Positions 1 through 6,498 of a DNA stretch of 17,899 nucleotides are shown here, piece after piece. The stretch lies in NCBI RefSeq assembly GCF_946479715.1, contig NZ_CAMLHF010000107.1, positions 1-17,899 of the forward strand, written 5' to 3'. The DNA comes from an uncultured Pedobacter sp. (GTDB taxonomy: Bacteria; Bacteroidota; Bacteroidia; Sphingobacteriales; Sphingobacteriaceae). Position numbers and translations under genes: made by a program. The notes under the pieces were generated by a model, which worked only from the letters and a program-made list of their open reading frames with translations, was not told the origin of the DNA and did no database searches. How positions within the stretch are numbered: position 1 is the stretch's first letter; every line of letters begins with the position of its first letter.

Positions 1-612
1 TAAAAGGTATTGCAATTCGTTGGCCAGCTTTTGAGCCTCCGTTAAATTTGCGCCTTTCACATCCTCGTAAGGATTATACAAAGGCATTTTATTTCTATTA
101 CGGTTCACTATGTTACCTACTGCTGCCCAACCTGCAAAAGTTACAACCTTATTTTGAAAGCCTTTTTGTTTGTTTACAAATTCAAGTACATTTTCATTAG
201 GATTATCCGGATAACTGTTAGAGTTAATTGCCGGATCATAGTAGCCACAAAGTGTTTCGCTCCGGCCGGGATAAGAGAACCAATATTTGTTTTTAACATT
301 CACATAATTCTTTAGGTCGCGATTACCGTATAATTGTCCTTGTTTAGCAATGGTATTCCAAAAAAAAGGCATCAGCTTTTGTCGGCGCTCATTTGCAGTA
401 GCTGCCCAATACTTTTTAACCAGTTCTGCTGAATCCTGCTTACGGTATTTTTTTTGGAACAATAATGAAGAGTCTGCTCCCCTGAAAATTTCTTGCCAGC
501 GATACCCATCAATAGAAATAAGGATCACGTTTTTTGTCTTACCTTTTTGAGCAAAGACAGAGGCAATTCCAGCCACAAAAACCAACATCAATGCGAGTAA
601 TTTTGTTTTCAT
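1..612 (-). CDS. Secreted alkaline-phosphatase-superfamily protein (3' end outside window)
   Basis: The reading frame opens at the ATG at 612-610 and runs without a stop to the window edge, giving 204 N-terminal residues; the C-terminal part is missing. Residues 1-22 form a signal peptide ending in F-A-Q, so the product should be exported. The following VILISIDGYRW segment supplies the first metal-binding aspartate (D35) of the alkaline phosphatase/phosphodiesterase superfamily. YPGRSET, around S118, looks like the nucleophile motif, with serine as the attacking residue. The spacing of about 83 residues between these two motifs is typical of the large Bacteroidota members often annotated as sulfatase-like or phosphoglyceromutase-like hydrolases. 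The second metal-site residues lie beyond the edge. It is divergent from the metallophosphoesterase at 840. The superfamily is clear; the substrate (phosphomonoester, phosphodiester or sulfate ester) cannot be decided here. Confidence 0.85.
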   Translation of the reverse strand, partial: MKTKLLALMLVFVAGIASVFAQKGKTKNVILISIDGYRWQEIFRGADSSLLFQKKYRKQDSAELVKKYWAATANERRQKLMPFFWNTIAKQGQLYGNRDLKNYVNVKNKYWFSYPGRSETLCGYYDPAINSNSYPDNPNENVLEFVNKQKGFQNKVVTFAGWAAVGNIVNRNRNKMPLYNPYEDVKGANLTEAQKLANELQYLL

Positions 613-839
613 AATTTTTAGTATATATAAACTTTAAGATTTAATAACAATAATTTAACAACTAGATATTTTTAATTTAAAAATAGATAATAAGCACTAT
701 ATTAGCCATATAACCACAACAACACAAACATAGTTGTATTTTTAAATGTTTACAAATATTAAAAATATACTTCATTTATTACAATTTTTATTTTACAATT
801 GTATTCTAAAAAAACAGCTCCGAACTTCAACTTAAAAAC

Positions 840-1781
840 ATGAAAAGACGCAACTTTTTAATCAGCACATTGATTGGCACCGGCAGCCTTTCAGGAATAC
901 AAAACCTATACGCAAATACAGAAGGCCCCGCAGTTTTATCCGGCAAAAAACCTTTGGTGCGTATTGGGATTTGTACTGATCTTCATCAGGATTTAATAAA
1001 GGATGGCGAAAAAAGATTGCAGTCGTTCATCGCCGAAATGAACCGCAGCAAGCCCGACTTCATTATTCAAATGGGAGATTTTTGCATCCCTAAGGAAAAG
1101 AACAAAAATCTAATGGAAATCTGGAATCAGTTCACCGGACCAAAATACCATGTAATAGGAAATCATGATACAGATGGCGGTTTTACGCATGATCAGGTAG
1201 TCGATTTTTGGAGCGCCAAAGGAAAATATTATTCTTTTGATACCAACGGCTATCATTTTGTAGTGCTAAACGGCAATGAAAGACCTGATGGAGATATTTC
1301 TAAAGGATATCCCAGATCTATGAATCCAGCGCAGATAAAATGGATGAAACAAGATTTGGAAGCAACAAATTCACCTACGATTGTGTTTTGCCATCAAGGC
1401 ATAGATAATGATCAGGATGGTTTAAAAGAAGGGGCATTGATTCGTTTGATATTTGAAAGAATAAACAAGAAAGCAGGATTTAACAAAATTCAATTTGTTT
1501 TTAGCGGCCACCATCATGAAGATTACCACAATACTTACAATGGCATTAACTATGTGCAAATCAACAGCATATCATACCAATTTACCCATCCCGCTACAGG
1601 CTACGATTTTGCGCACACAAAAGAACCACTGTGGGCGTTTTTAACAATCTACACCAATGGCACTGCAGAGATCAAAGGCCGCAAATCGGAATACATGAGG
1701 CAGGAAGCTACACAAAATGACCCTGACTATAATGGATACCCTAATGTACCCTATATTTCAGACAGGGTAATTAAGATCTAA
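840..1781 (+). CDS. Exported calcineurin-like metallophosphoesterase
   Basis: A 313-residue protein with the full set of metallophosphoesterase motifs: D47-x-H49 (CTDLHQD), G79-D80, G107-N108-H109-D110, H185 (VFCHQG) and G223-H224-H225-H226. These bind a dinuclear metal centre and cleave phosphate mono- or diesters. The N-terminus, MKRRNFL followed by a short hydrophobic stretch, resembles a twin-arginine (Tat) signal, which suggests export of a folded, metal-loaded enzyme; a Sec signal is the alternative. The preceding 613-839 gap is an AT-rich divergent spacer with a near-match -7 box (TACAATTG, 794-801, one mismatch to TAnnTTTG). It is followed 110 bases later by a second, unrelated-looking metallophosphoesterase. 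The substrate is unknown; secreted members include acid-phosphatase-like and phosphodiesterase-like enzymes. Confidence 0.9.
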   Translation: MKRRNFLISTLIGTGSLSGIQNLYANTEGPAVLSGKKPLVRIGICTDLHQDLIKDGEKRLQSFIAEMNRSKPDFIIQMGDFCIPKEKNKNLMEIWNQFTGPKYHVIGNHDTDGGFTHDQVVDFWSAKGKYYSFDTNGYHFVVLNGNERPDGDISKGYPRSMNPAQIKWMKQDLEATNSPTIVFCHQGIDNDQDGLKEGALIRLIFERINKKAGFNKIQFVFSGHHHEDYHNTYNGINYVQINSISYQFTHPATGYDFAHTKEPLWAFLTIYTNGTAEIKGRKSEYMRQEATQNDPDYNGYPNVPYISDRVIKI

Positions 1782-1891
1782 TTTGTTAAACCATTCTTTA
1801 AAGTTCCAACAATACATAGTAATGTCATATTGAGTAACATACCAAACACTTTGCCATCCAAGCTGTAATTTTAATTCGTTTATAAAACTAC

Positions 1892-3088
1892 ATGAAGAGA
1901 AGAATCAGTGTTTTACCACTAGCTATAATAGCAATACTACTTTTTGTTTTGAATTGGTACGTGCTTTCGGGTATCAGAACAATAAGCTCAAACTCGTTTA
2001 CCACCCCACTTTTCTGGGGTTTTATCGCCCTCACCACCACCGCCCTTATTTACTCCATTATAAGAATGCGCGACAATGGAATGGATCTGCTCTTTAAAAT
2101 AACTACCCATGTTTTTCTGATCCTGTTTGTTACAGAAGTGATATTTTCAGCACTCCTGCTACTTGGTGATATATACAGGTTAATAACACAAGGGCCCAGA
2201 AATATATATTGGGTCGAATTTGCCTTACTAGTCGTCCTGCTCGTAATCCTGATTTTCATTTACGGCATAGTTAAAGGAAAATATGCTTACAGGGTAATTA
2301 AACACACCTTATTTTTTGATGATCTGCCTTCAAATTTCGATGGCTTTACCATCACACAAATCTCTGATGTGCATGCAGGAAGCTTTAAAAATTCAACCGC
2401 AGTACAAAAAGGAATCGACCTGATCAAAGCGCAAAACTCCGACCTGTTTGTATTTACCGGCGACCTGGTAAACAACAAAGCCGAAGAAATTAAACCTTGG
2501 ATTGATCACTTTAAACAAGTAAAGGCACCATATGGACAGTTCTCAGTTTTAGGAAATCATGATTACGGTGACTATGTACCATGGAAAAACGATGCAGAAA
2601 AGAACGCAAACCTGCAGCGACTAAAAGAATACCATAGAGAGTTGGGCTACAAATTATTACTCGACGAAGATGTAACCTTACATAAAGACGGACAAAAAAT
2701 AGTGCTGGCGGGAGTAGAAAACTGGGGAATCGGTTTTGGTGAAAGAGGAGACTTAAACAAAGCTTTAGCAGGCACCGAGCTCAATGACTTTAAAATATTA
2801 CTTTCGCATGATCCATCACACTGGGATGCAGAAGTAGTAAAGCACCCTTCAAAAGTACACCTTACCCTCTCCGGACACACACATGGCATGCAATTTGGAA
2901 TAGAAGCATTTGGCATCAAATGGAGCCCTGTAAAGTATCGCTACGCACATTGGGCTGGTATAACAAGCAGAAATGGTCGGTTTTTAAACATCAACAGGGG
3001 CTTCGGTTTCCTCGGATTTTCAGGCAGGATTGGCATATGGCCAGAGATAACTGTAATAGAATTGAAAAAATCGCCTGAAATAAGTTAA
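1892..3088 (+). CDS. Membrane-anchored metallophosphoesterase (YkuE-like layout)
   Basis: A 398-residue protein in two parts. The N-terminal third holds four predicted membrane segments (about 7-27, 38-57, 71-91 and 105-127). The remainder is a calcineurin-like phosphoesterase domain with D159-x-H161 (ISDVHAG), D191 (FTGDLVNN), N222-H223 (LGNHDYGD), H306 (LLSHDP) and H329-x-H331 (LSGHTHGMQFG). The GHTHGxQ ending is characteristic of the YkuE/LpxG-like membrane group, whose members act on phospholipid or lipid A-type pyrophosphate or phosphate groups. By this topology the catalytic domain sits at the membrane surface. The gene follows the exported metallophosphoesterase in the same direction, with a 110-bp spacer in which I see no clear promoter or terminator. 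The substrate is not determinable from sequence; the family assignment is secure. Confidence 0.92.
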   Translation: MKRRISVLPLAIIAILLFVLNWYVLSGIRTISSNSFTTPLFWGFIALTTTALIYSIIRMRDNGMDLLFKITTHVFLILFVTEVIFSALLLLGDIYRLITQGPRNIYWVEFALLVVLLVILIFIYGIVKGKYAYRVIKHTLFFDDLPSNFDGFTITQISDVHAGSFKNSTAVQKGIDLIKAQNSDLFVFTGDLVNNKAEEIKPWIDHFKQVKAPYGQFSVLGNHDYGDYVPWKNDAEKNANLQRLKEYHRELGYKLLLDEDVTLHKDGQKIVLAGVENWGIGFGERGDLNKALAGTELNDFKILLSHDPSHWDAEVVKHPSKVHLTLSGHTHGMQFGIEAFGIKWSPVKYRYAHWAGITSRNGRFLNINRGFGFLGFSGRIGIWPEITVIELKKSPEIS

Positions 3089-3094
3089 AATACC

Positions 3095-3102
3095 TACTTT
3101 TG
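3095..3102 (+). promoter_or_regulatory. Candidate Bacteroidota -7 promoter element
   Basis: TACTTTTG matches the Bacteroidota -7 consensus TAnnTTTG exactly and lies just after the stop codon at 3088. It would place a transcript start near 3108, about 30 bases before the phosphatidyltransferase ATG. No convincing TTTG -33 box is visible at the expected 19-21 base spacing, so the call rests on the -7 box alone. Confidence 0.4.
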
Positions 3103-3137
3103 TACCTCGTTATAAAAAGCATATTTGCAACCCCTGA

Positions 3138-3833
3138 ATGGAAGAAACACAAGATCTGAAAAGGATATTTCAAGACAGAAAAAGAACTAACATCTTAAGA
3201 AATGCCGAACAAAATACCATTTCTTACCTCGTAAAACGGGTTCCTTCATTCATTACATCAGATATGCTAACCTTTGCAGGCACTTTTGGCTCGCTCATTG
3301 TTCTTGCAGGCTTTATTTTAGCCACTTACGACAACCGCAGTTTTCTATTACTTGGTATATTAGGCTTAGCGATCAACTGGTTTGGCGACTCGCTTGACGG
3401 AAGGATTGCCTATTACAGAAACATTCCAAGAAAATGGTACGGCTTTTCTTTAGACATTATAATGGACTGGGTAAGCACAGTGCTTATCGGACTAGGCTAC
3501 ATGGTATATGCCCGAAACGAATACGAACTTATCGCATTCGTTTTTGTGGTTTTATACGGCTGGGCAATGATCATTTCGCAGTTACGTTATAAGATCACAG
3601 ACATCTACAGCATTGACTCGGGCATTGTAGGCCCTACCGAAATCAGAATTATATTAGCCCTAATTCTTATTGCAGAGGTTCTTTTCGGACACCTAATAGA
3701 ATATTTTGCGGCGGCAATCTGTATCACACTGTTTATCATTAACTTTTTAGATACTAGAAAACTGCTAAAACTTGGCGATATTCGTGACAACGCAGAGCGA
3801 GAAGCTCGTTTAGCCAAAAAAGATAGTGTTTAA
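3138..3833 (+). CDS. CDP-alcohol phosphatidyltransferase family membrane protein
   Basis: A 231-residue polytopic membrane protein, of the size usual for CDP-alcohol phosphotransferases, which move a phosphatidyl or related group from a CDP-activated donor to an alcohol. The signature region at residues 84-110 has D84, D87-G88, A91, G102, D106 and D110, giving the four metal-binding aspartates. The arrangement with one extra residue between A-R and G resembles the known subfamily with DGTLARxRxIxRPRYG. Here, however, the arginine that normally follows A91 is tyrosine (Y92). The final metal ligands are intact, so activity is plausible but altered nucleotide handling is possible. The stop codon overlaps the next start (TAATG), so it is almost certainly co-translated with the GtrA-like protein. 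A role in envelope lipid or glycolipid synthesis is inferred; the acceptor is unknown. Confidence 0.85.
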   Translation: MEETQDLKRIFQDRKRTNILRNAEQNTISYLVKRVPSFITSDMLTFAGTFGSLIVLAGFILATYDNRSFLLLGILGLAINWFGDSLDGRIAYYRNIPRKWYGFSLDIIMDWVSTVLIGLGYMVYARNEYELIAFVFVVLYGWAMIISQLRYKITDIYSIDSGIVGPTEIRIILALILIAEVLFGHLIEYFAAAICITLFIINFLDTRKLLKLGDIRDNAEREARLAKKDSV

Positions 3834-4243
3834 TGAGTAAAAAGAATGCTGTATTTGTTTTTGCCAAAGCCCAGCTTTCTGCCTTTACCGGCGGAATAGT
3901 TGACTACCTTGTAATGGTATTGTGCACAGAACTACTAGGCATTCATTACACCATTTCTATTGCTATCGGCGGAATTGTTGGTGCAGTGGTTAACTTCTCT
4001 GTAAACCGCTACTGGACTTTCACCACCACAAATGCAAACAAAGCCCCTGTTGGACAACAACTGGCTAAATTTATATTTGTTGTTGGCGGCAGTATTTTAT
4101 TAAAATCATCAGGCACCTATTTATTTACCACCTGGTTAAAGATAGACTACAAAATAACCCGAATCATGGTTGACATCATTGTATCTCTAGGCTTTAACTA
4201 CGTTTTACAGAAATACTGGGTATTCAGAAGAAAGTCTCTTTAG
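3833..4243 (+). CDS. GtrA-family four-TM membrane protein
   Basis: A 136-residue protein with four predicted membrane helices and the two family hallmarks NFSVNRYWTF (residues 54-63) and NYVLQKYWVF near the C-terminus, which are internally repeated halves. GtrA-like proteins are thought to flip or help transfer polyprenyl-phosphate-linked sugars during cell-surface glycan modification. Its ATG shares one base with the upstream stop (TAATG, 3831-3835), implying translational coupling with the CDP-alcohol phosphatidyltransferase. Together they suggest a small unit that makes or decorates an envelope lipid or glycan. No glycosyltransferase accompanies it here, which is unusual for classic Gtr clusters. 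Confidence 0.88.
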   Translation: MSKKNAVFVFAKAQLSAFTGGIVDYLVMVLCTELLGIHYTISIAIGGIVGAVVNFSVNRYWTFTTTNANKAPVGQQLAKFIFVVGGSILLKSSGTYLFTTWLKIDYKITRIMVDIIVSLGFNYVLQKYWVFRRKSL

Positions 4244-4332
4244 GCTCTCAAAATCAATCTTACCTCTTCATTAAGAATTTGTAATATTTTAAATGTTTAG
4301 TTTTACTAAACAAATATTTACATATATTTAAC

Positions 4333-4411
4333 GTCGTCATCTCGAATGAAGGAAAGATCTCTTGTTTAGATACAGTTCAAGAGATCTCTCACCTACGTTC
4401 GAGATGACGAC
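4333..4411. repeat. Palindromic intergenic repeat, copy 1
   Basis: An inverted repeat with a perfect 14-base outer stem (4333-4346 with 4398-4411, core CGTCATCTCGA) and a perfect 10-base inner stem (AGATCTCTTG at 4355-4364 with 4378-4387). An unequal, partly mismatched middle separates the stems, and the loop is 13 bases. It belongs to the same family as the elements at 12547 and 16633. It lies in the 223-base gap after the GtrA-like gene, within a weaker, longer inverted repeat (about 4295-4450). It has no T-run, so it is not a classical intrinsic terminator, though its transcript would fold strongly. Confidence 0.85.
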
Positions 4412-4466
4412 AACCTTAAAACAACAGATTGTTTTAGTAAAATTTTAAACCACAAATAACAAACAA

Positions 4467-5357
4467 ATGAAAAGATTAATTATAGCCTTCGGCTTATTCT
4501 GTTTTACCCTGCAGCTTAATGCTCAGGTAAAAAAAGTAAAACATGTTGTTTTAATTGGATGCGACGGATTTGGAGCTTATGCAGTGCCCGATGCTAAAAT
4601 GCCAAACCTGAGAAAATTAATGGAAACAGGATCATGGTCGCTAAAAGCCAGATCTGTACTACCTTCTTCAAGTGCTGTTAACTGGGCTTCCATGCTAATG
4701 GGCGCAGGCCCCACTGAGCATGGCTTCACAGAATGGGGCAGTAAAACGCCAGAAATTCCTTCGGCTACTACAACTAAATATGGCTTATTCCCTTCAATTT
4801 TTAGCGTGATCAGAGATCAAAAACCCAACGCTAAAACTGCAGTAATTTATAGCTGGCCGGGCATTGGACCACTAGTAGAGAAAGATGCGATTAGCATTGT
4901 GGTACCAGGCAACGATAATGATGATTTTTGCGCAGATACTGCCGCCACTATTATCAAAAGAGACAAACCTTATTTCACTTTTGTGCACCTTGATGAGCCA
5001 GATGGCACTGGCCACGGTATTGGACACAGAACCCCTGCCTATTACGAGCAACTTCAAAAAGTTGACATAAGAATAGGCAAGATTGTACAGGCAGTAAAAG
5101 ATGCAGGCATAGAGAACGAAACCATCATTATATTATCTGCTGATCATGGCGGAACTGGTAAAGGACATGGCGGAAAATCTTTAGACGAAGTACAAATTCC
5201 ATGGATAATAAATGGTACCGGAGTTAAAAAGAACCACGAAATTAAAGATGTAATTATTACTTATGATACCGGCGCAACCATTGCTTGGATACTGGGATTA
5301 AAAGCACCTCAAAGCTGGAGAGGAAAAGCTGTAGCAGACAGCTTTTCAGGAATATAA
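4467..5357 (+). CDS. Secreted nucleotide pyrophosphatase/phosphodiesterase-like protein
   Basis: A 296-residue protein with a signal peptide cleaved after about residue 19 (L-N-A-Q). It carries the alkaline-phosphatase-superfamily zinc-site motifs: D33 (IGCDGFG), a nucleophile region PSSSAVN with S69 at the position of the catalytic Thr/Ser, D179-x-x-x-H183 (EPDGTGH), D226-H227 (SADHG) and H234 (GKGHGG). EPDxxGH and ADHG are typical of the NPP/type I phosphodiesterase group, which hydrolyses phosphodiesters or pyrophosphates. At under 300 residues it is compact for this group, lacking large insertions. It is the same superfamily as PhnA 6 kb downstream, whose nucleophile is threonine. A periplasmic role releasing phosphate or phosphonate compounds from esters is possible but is inferred only from neighbourhood. 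Confidence 0.9.
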   Translation: MKRLIIAFGLFCFTLQLNAQVKKVKHVVLIGCDGFGAYAVPDAKMPNLRKLMETGSWSLKARSVLPSSSAVNWASMLMGAGPTEHGFTEWGSKTPEIPSATTTKYGLFPSIFSVIRDQKPNAKTAVIYSWPGIGPLVEKDAISIVVPGNDNDDFCADTAATIIKRDKPYFTFVHLDEPDGTGHGIGHRTPAYYEQLQKVDIRIGKIVQAVKDAGIENETIIILSADHGGTGKGHGGKSLDEVQIPWIINGTGVKKNHEIKDVIITYDTGATIAWILGLKAPQSWRGKAVADSFSGI

Positions 5358-5394
5358 CATAATTTCGCCCCAGCACATATAACAAAAATATAAA

Positions 5395-5528
5395 TACAGT
5401 ATAAGTACATAATGAATACATAATAAATACAGGATTGAAATACCCTTGCATTACCCTTTCGATACCGTTGGGATACCTTTGAACTACCATTTAAGTATCC
5501 CAACGGTATAGAAAGGGTATAGTAATAG
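5395..5528. repeat. 11-bp-periodic TAC/TA array
   Basis: Twelve degenerate units begin with TAC or TAT at 5395, 5406, 5417, 5428, 5441, 5452, 5463, 5474, 5485, 5496, 5507 and 5518. Every interval is exactly 11 bases except one of 13. Nine units start TAC and the last three TAT; the other eight positions vary (examples: TACATAATGAA, TACCCTTTCGA, TACCGTTGGGA). It fills most of the 306-base gap between the secreted phosphodiesterase and the XRE-cupin regulator. An 11-base period is not a multiple of three, so this is not a coding repeat. The function is unknown to me. Confidence 0.8.
5452..5519. repeat. 25-bp inverted repeat nested in the 11-bp array
   Basis: The arms 5452-5476 and 5495-5519 are complementary at 24 of 25 positions (the single mismatch pairs 5461 with 5510), with an 18-base loop at 5477-5494. 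The arms span slightly more than two 11-base units each, and the unit phase continues unbroken through the loop and the second arm. The transcript would form a long hairpin. No T-run follows, so it is not a standard terminator. Confidence 0.85.
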
Positions 5529-5638
5529 TAACCTAATTATGTTCTCATACTGTATACATATAGTTATTATTATATATTCAATAGTAACTACACAACAATT
5601 GATGATAAGTTACACCCATCTGAATTCCAAATTTTATT

Positions 5639-5646
5639 TACTTTTG
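5639..5646 (+). promoter_or_regulatory. Candidate -7 element for the XRE-cupin regulator
   Basis: TACTTTTG is an exact match to TAnnTTTG, located 17 bases before the regulator ATG. A start a few bases downstream would leave a very short leader of roughly 10-14 bases. A -33 TTTG is not evident at the usual spacing. The element lies about 110 bases after the 11-bp array. Confidence 0.45.
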
Positions 5647-5663
5647 GATAAAACGCGAAAACC

Positions 5664-6245
5664 ATGGAAGACGACATTATCCTAAAGATCAGCTACAGAA
5701 TAAAAGAAATACGCAAAGAAAAGAACATTACCATACAAGAGCTCGCCAATAGGGCCGGAGTAAGCAAAGGTTTGATCTCGCAGATTGAAAATAACCGTAC
5801 CATTCCATCGCTACCTGTTCTAATGAACATTGTGCACTCCTTAAATCTTGATCTGACTGGTTTCTTTAAAGACATCTCCCCTGCCAATCACCAGGAAAAG
5901 GTTTTTGTAATCCGCGCCAACGACTATAAACCCCTCAAAAAAGAAGCAGCCAAGGGATTCAACTATCAGCGCATCCTTGCCCGCAACATTCATGGCGGCC
6001 CTGTAGATTTTGTATTATTGGAACTTAAAAAAGGCGCACGTCGTAATAAAATGGTAACCACCGATGCCTTTGAATACAAATATCTGATAAAAGGAAAAAT
6101 TGAATACCTGATAGAAGATAAGAACTACATTCTGGAAGAAGGAGATTCTATTTTCTTCGATGGAAGGTTGGGCCACAACCTATCTAATATTGGCGACTCT
6201 GATGTGCTCATGTTGGTTGTTTACTACTTCATCACAAACGACTAA
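5664..6245 (+). CDS. XRE-family transcriptional regulator with C-terminal cupin domain
   Basis: A 193-residue two-domain regulator. Residues about 8-65 form an XRE helix-turn-helix (IQELANRAGVSKGLISQIEN includes the recognition helix). Residues about 110-190 form a small cupin barrel (EYKYLIKGKIEYLI, ILEEGDSIFFDGRLGHNL). XRE-cupin proteins usually sense a small molecule in the cupin and act on adjacent transport and catabolic genes. The usual cupin metal ligands are largely missing: the HxH segment reads VTTDAFEY and only H171 is seen. Ligand sensing without a bound metal is therefore likely. It sits directly upstream of the SusC/SusD-phosphonate genes in the same direction, with a 253-base promoter region between them. 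It is the best candidate for the locus regulator and may respond to an aminophosphonate or pathway intermediate (inferred). Confidence 0.9.
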   Translation: MEDDIILKISYRIKEIRKEKNITIQELANRAGVSKGLISQIENNRTIPSLPVLMNIVHSLNLDLTGFFKDISPANHQEKVFVIRANDYKPLKKEAAKGFNYQRILARNIHGGPVDFVLLELKKGARRNKMVTTDAFEYKYLIKGKIEYLIEDKNYILEEGDSIFFDGRLGHNLSNIGDSDVLMLVVYYFITND

Positions 6246-6273
6246 TCAACACTCCCTTTTTCCGAAAATAGTT

Positions 6274-6286
6274 TATAAATACTAAA
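6274..6286. promoter_or_regulatory. Candidate operator half: TATAAATACTAAA, copy 1
   Basis: A 13-base sequence identical to 6455-6467, separated by 168 bases, in the 253-base spacer between regulator and SusC. This spacer is very AT-rich, which raises the chance of coincidence, but the second copy overlaps the expected SusC transcript start, so both are candidate binding sites of the XRE-cupin regulator. Confidence 0.3.
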
Positions 6287-6446
6287 TACAAAATCAGTAG
6301 ATTTAAGCTATTGTGAACTATTTATCTTAAAAAATATCGTTTAAATACAATAAATAACATATTCAGTAACTTTTATATAATTTTTTGCCTAAAATTATAT
6401 ATTTAAAAGTTTAGCATTTCTTAACATATTGTTTATATAAAGTATT

Positions 6447-6454
6447 TACATTTG
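6447..6454 (+). promoter_or_regulatory. Candidate -7 element of the SusC/SusD operon
   Basis: TACATTTG matches TAnnTTTG exactly. A transcript start near 6460 would give a leader of about 38 bases before the SusC ATG at 6499. The only upstream TTG (6429-6431) is spaced about 15 bases away, shorter than the usual 19-21, so the -33 box is weak; this fits a promoter that needs an activator. Confidence 0.5.
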
Positions 6455-6467
6455 TATAAATACTAAA
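6455..6467. promoter_or_regulatory. Candidate operator half: TATAAATACTAAA, copy 2
   Basis: Identical to 6274-6286 and immediately downstream of the -7 element, covering the predicted transcript start of SusC. A protein bound here would block transcription, and pairing with the first copy would allow looping. This is inference from position and identity only. Confidence 0.35.
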
Positions 6468-6498
6468 CAATAGTATAGCCAAACTAAACTTTTAAAAT

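Noticed and set aside
350..550. 66-residue plus-strand open frame
   Set aside because: It lies wholly opposite the truncated alkaline-phosphatase-superfamily gene, whose signal peptide and motifs are clear; the plus frame has no recognisable features.
4333..4411. Intrinsic terminator for the GtrA gene
   Set aside because: The hairpin has no T-run, and the same palindrome recurs at two other sites including inside a gene run, so a repeat family is the better description; terminator-like effects remain possible.
5257..5503. Two overlapping minus-strand open frames (77 and 64 residues) over the spacer after 5357
   Set aside because: They are read through the 11-bp periodic array in two different frames and run into the end of the secreted phosphodiesterase gene; repetitive composition explains the openness.
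5395..5528. CRISPR array
   Set aside because: Units are 11 bases with only a triplet conserved; there is no 25-40 base repeat with unique spacers and no cas gene in the window.
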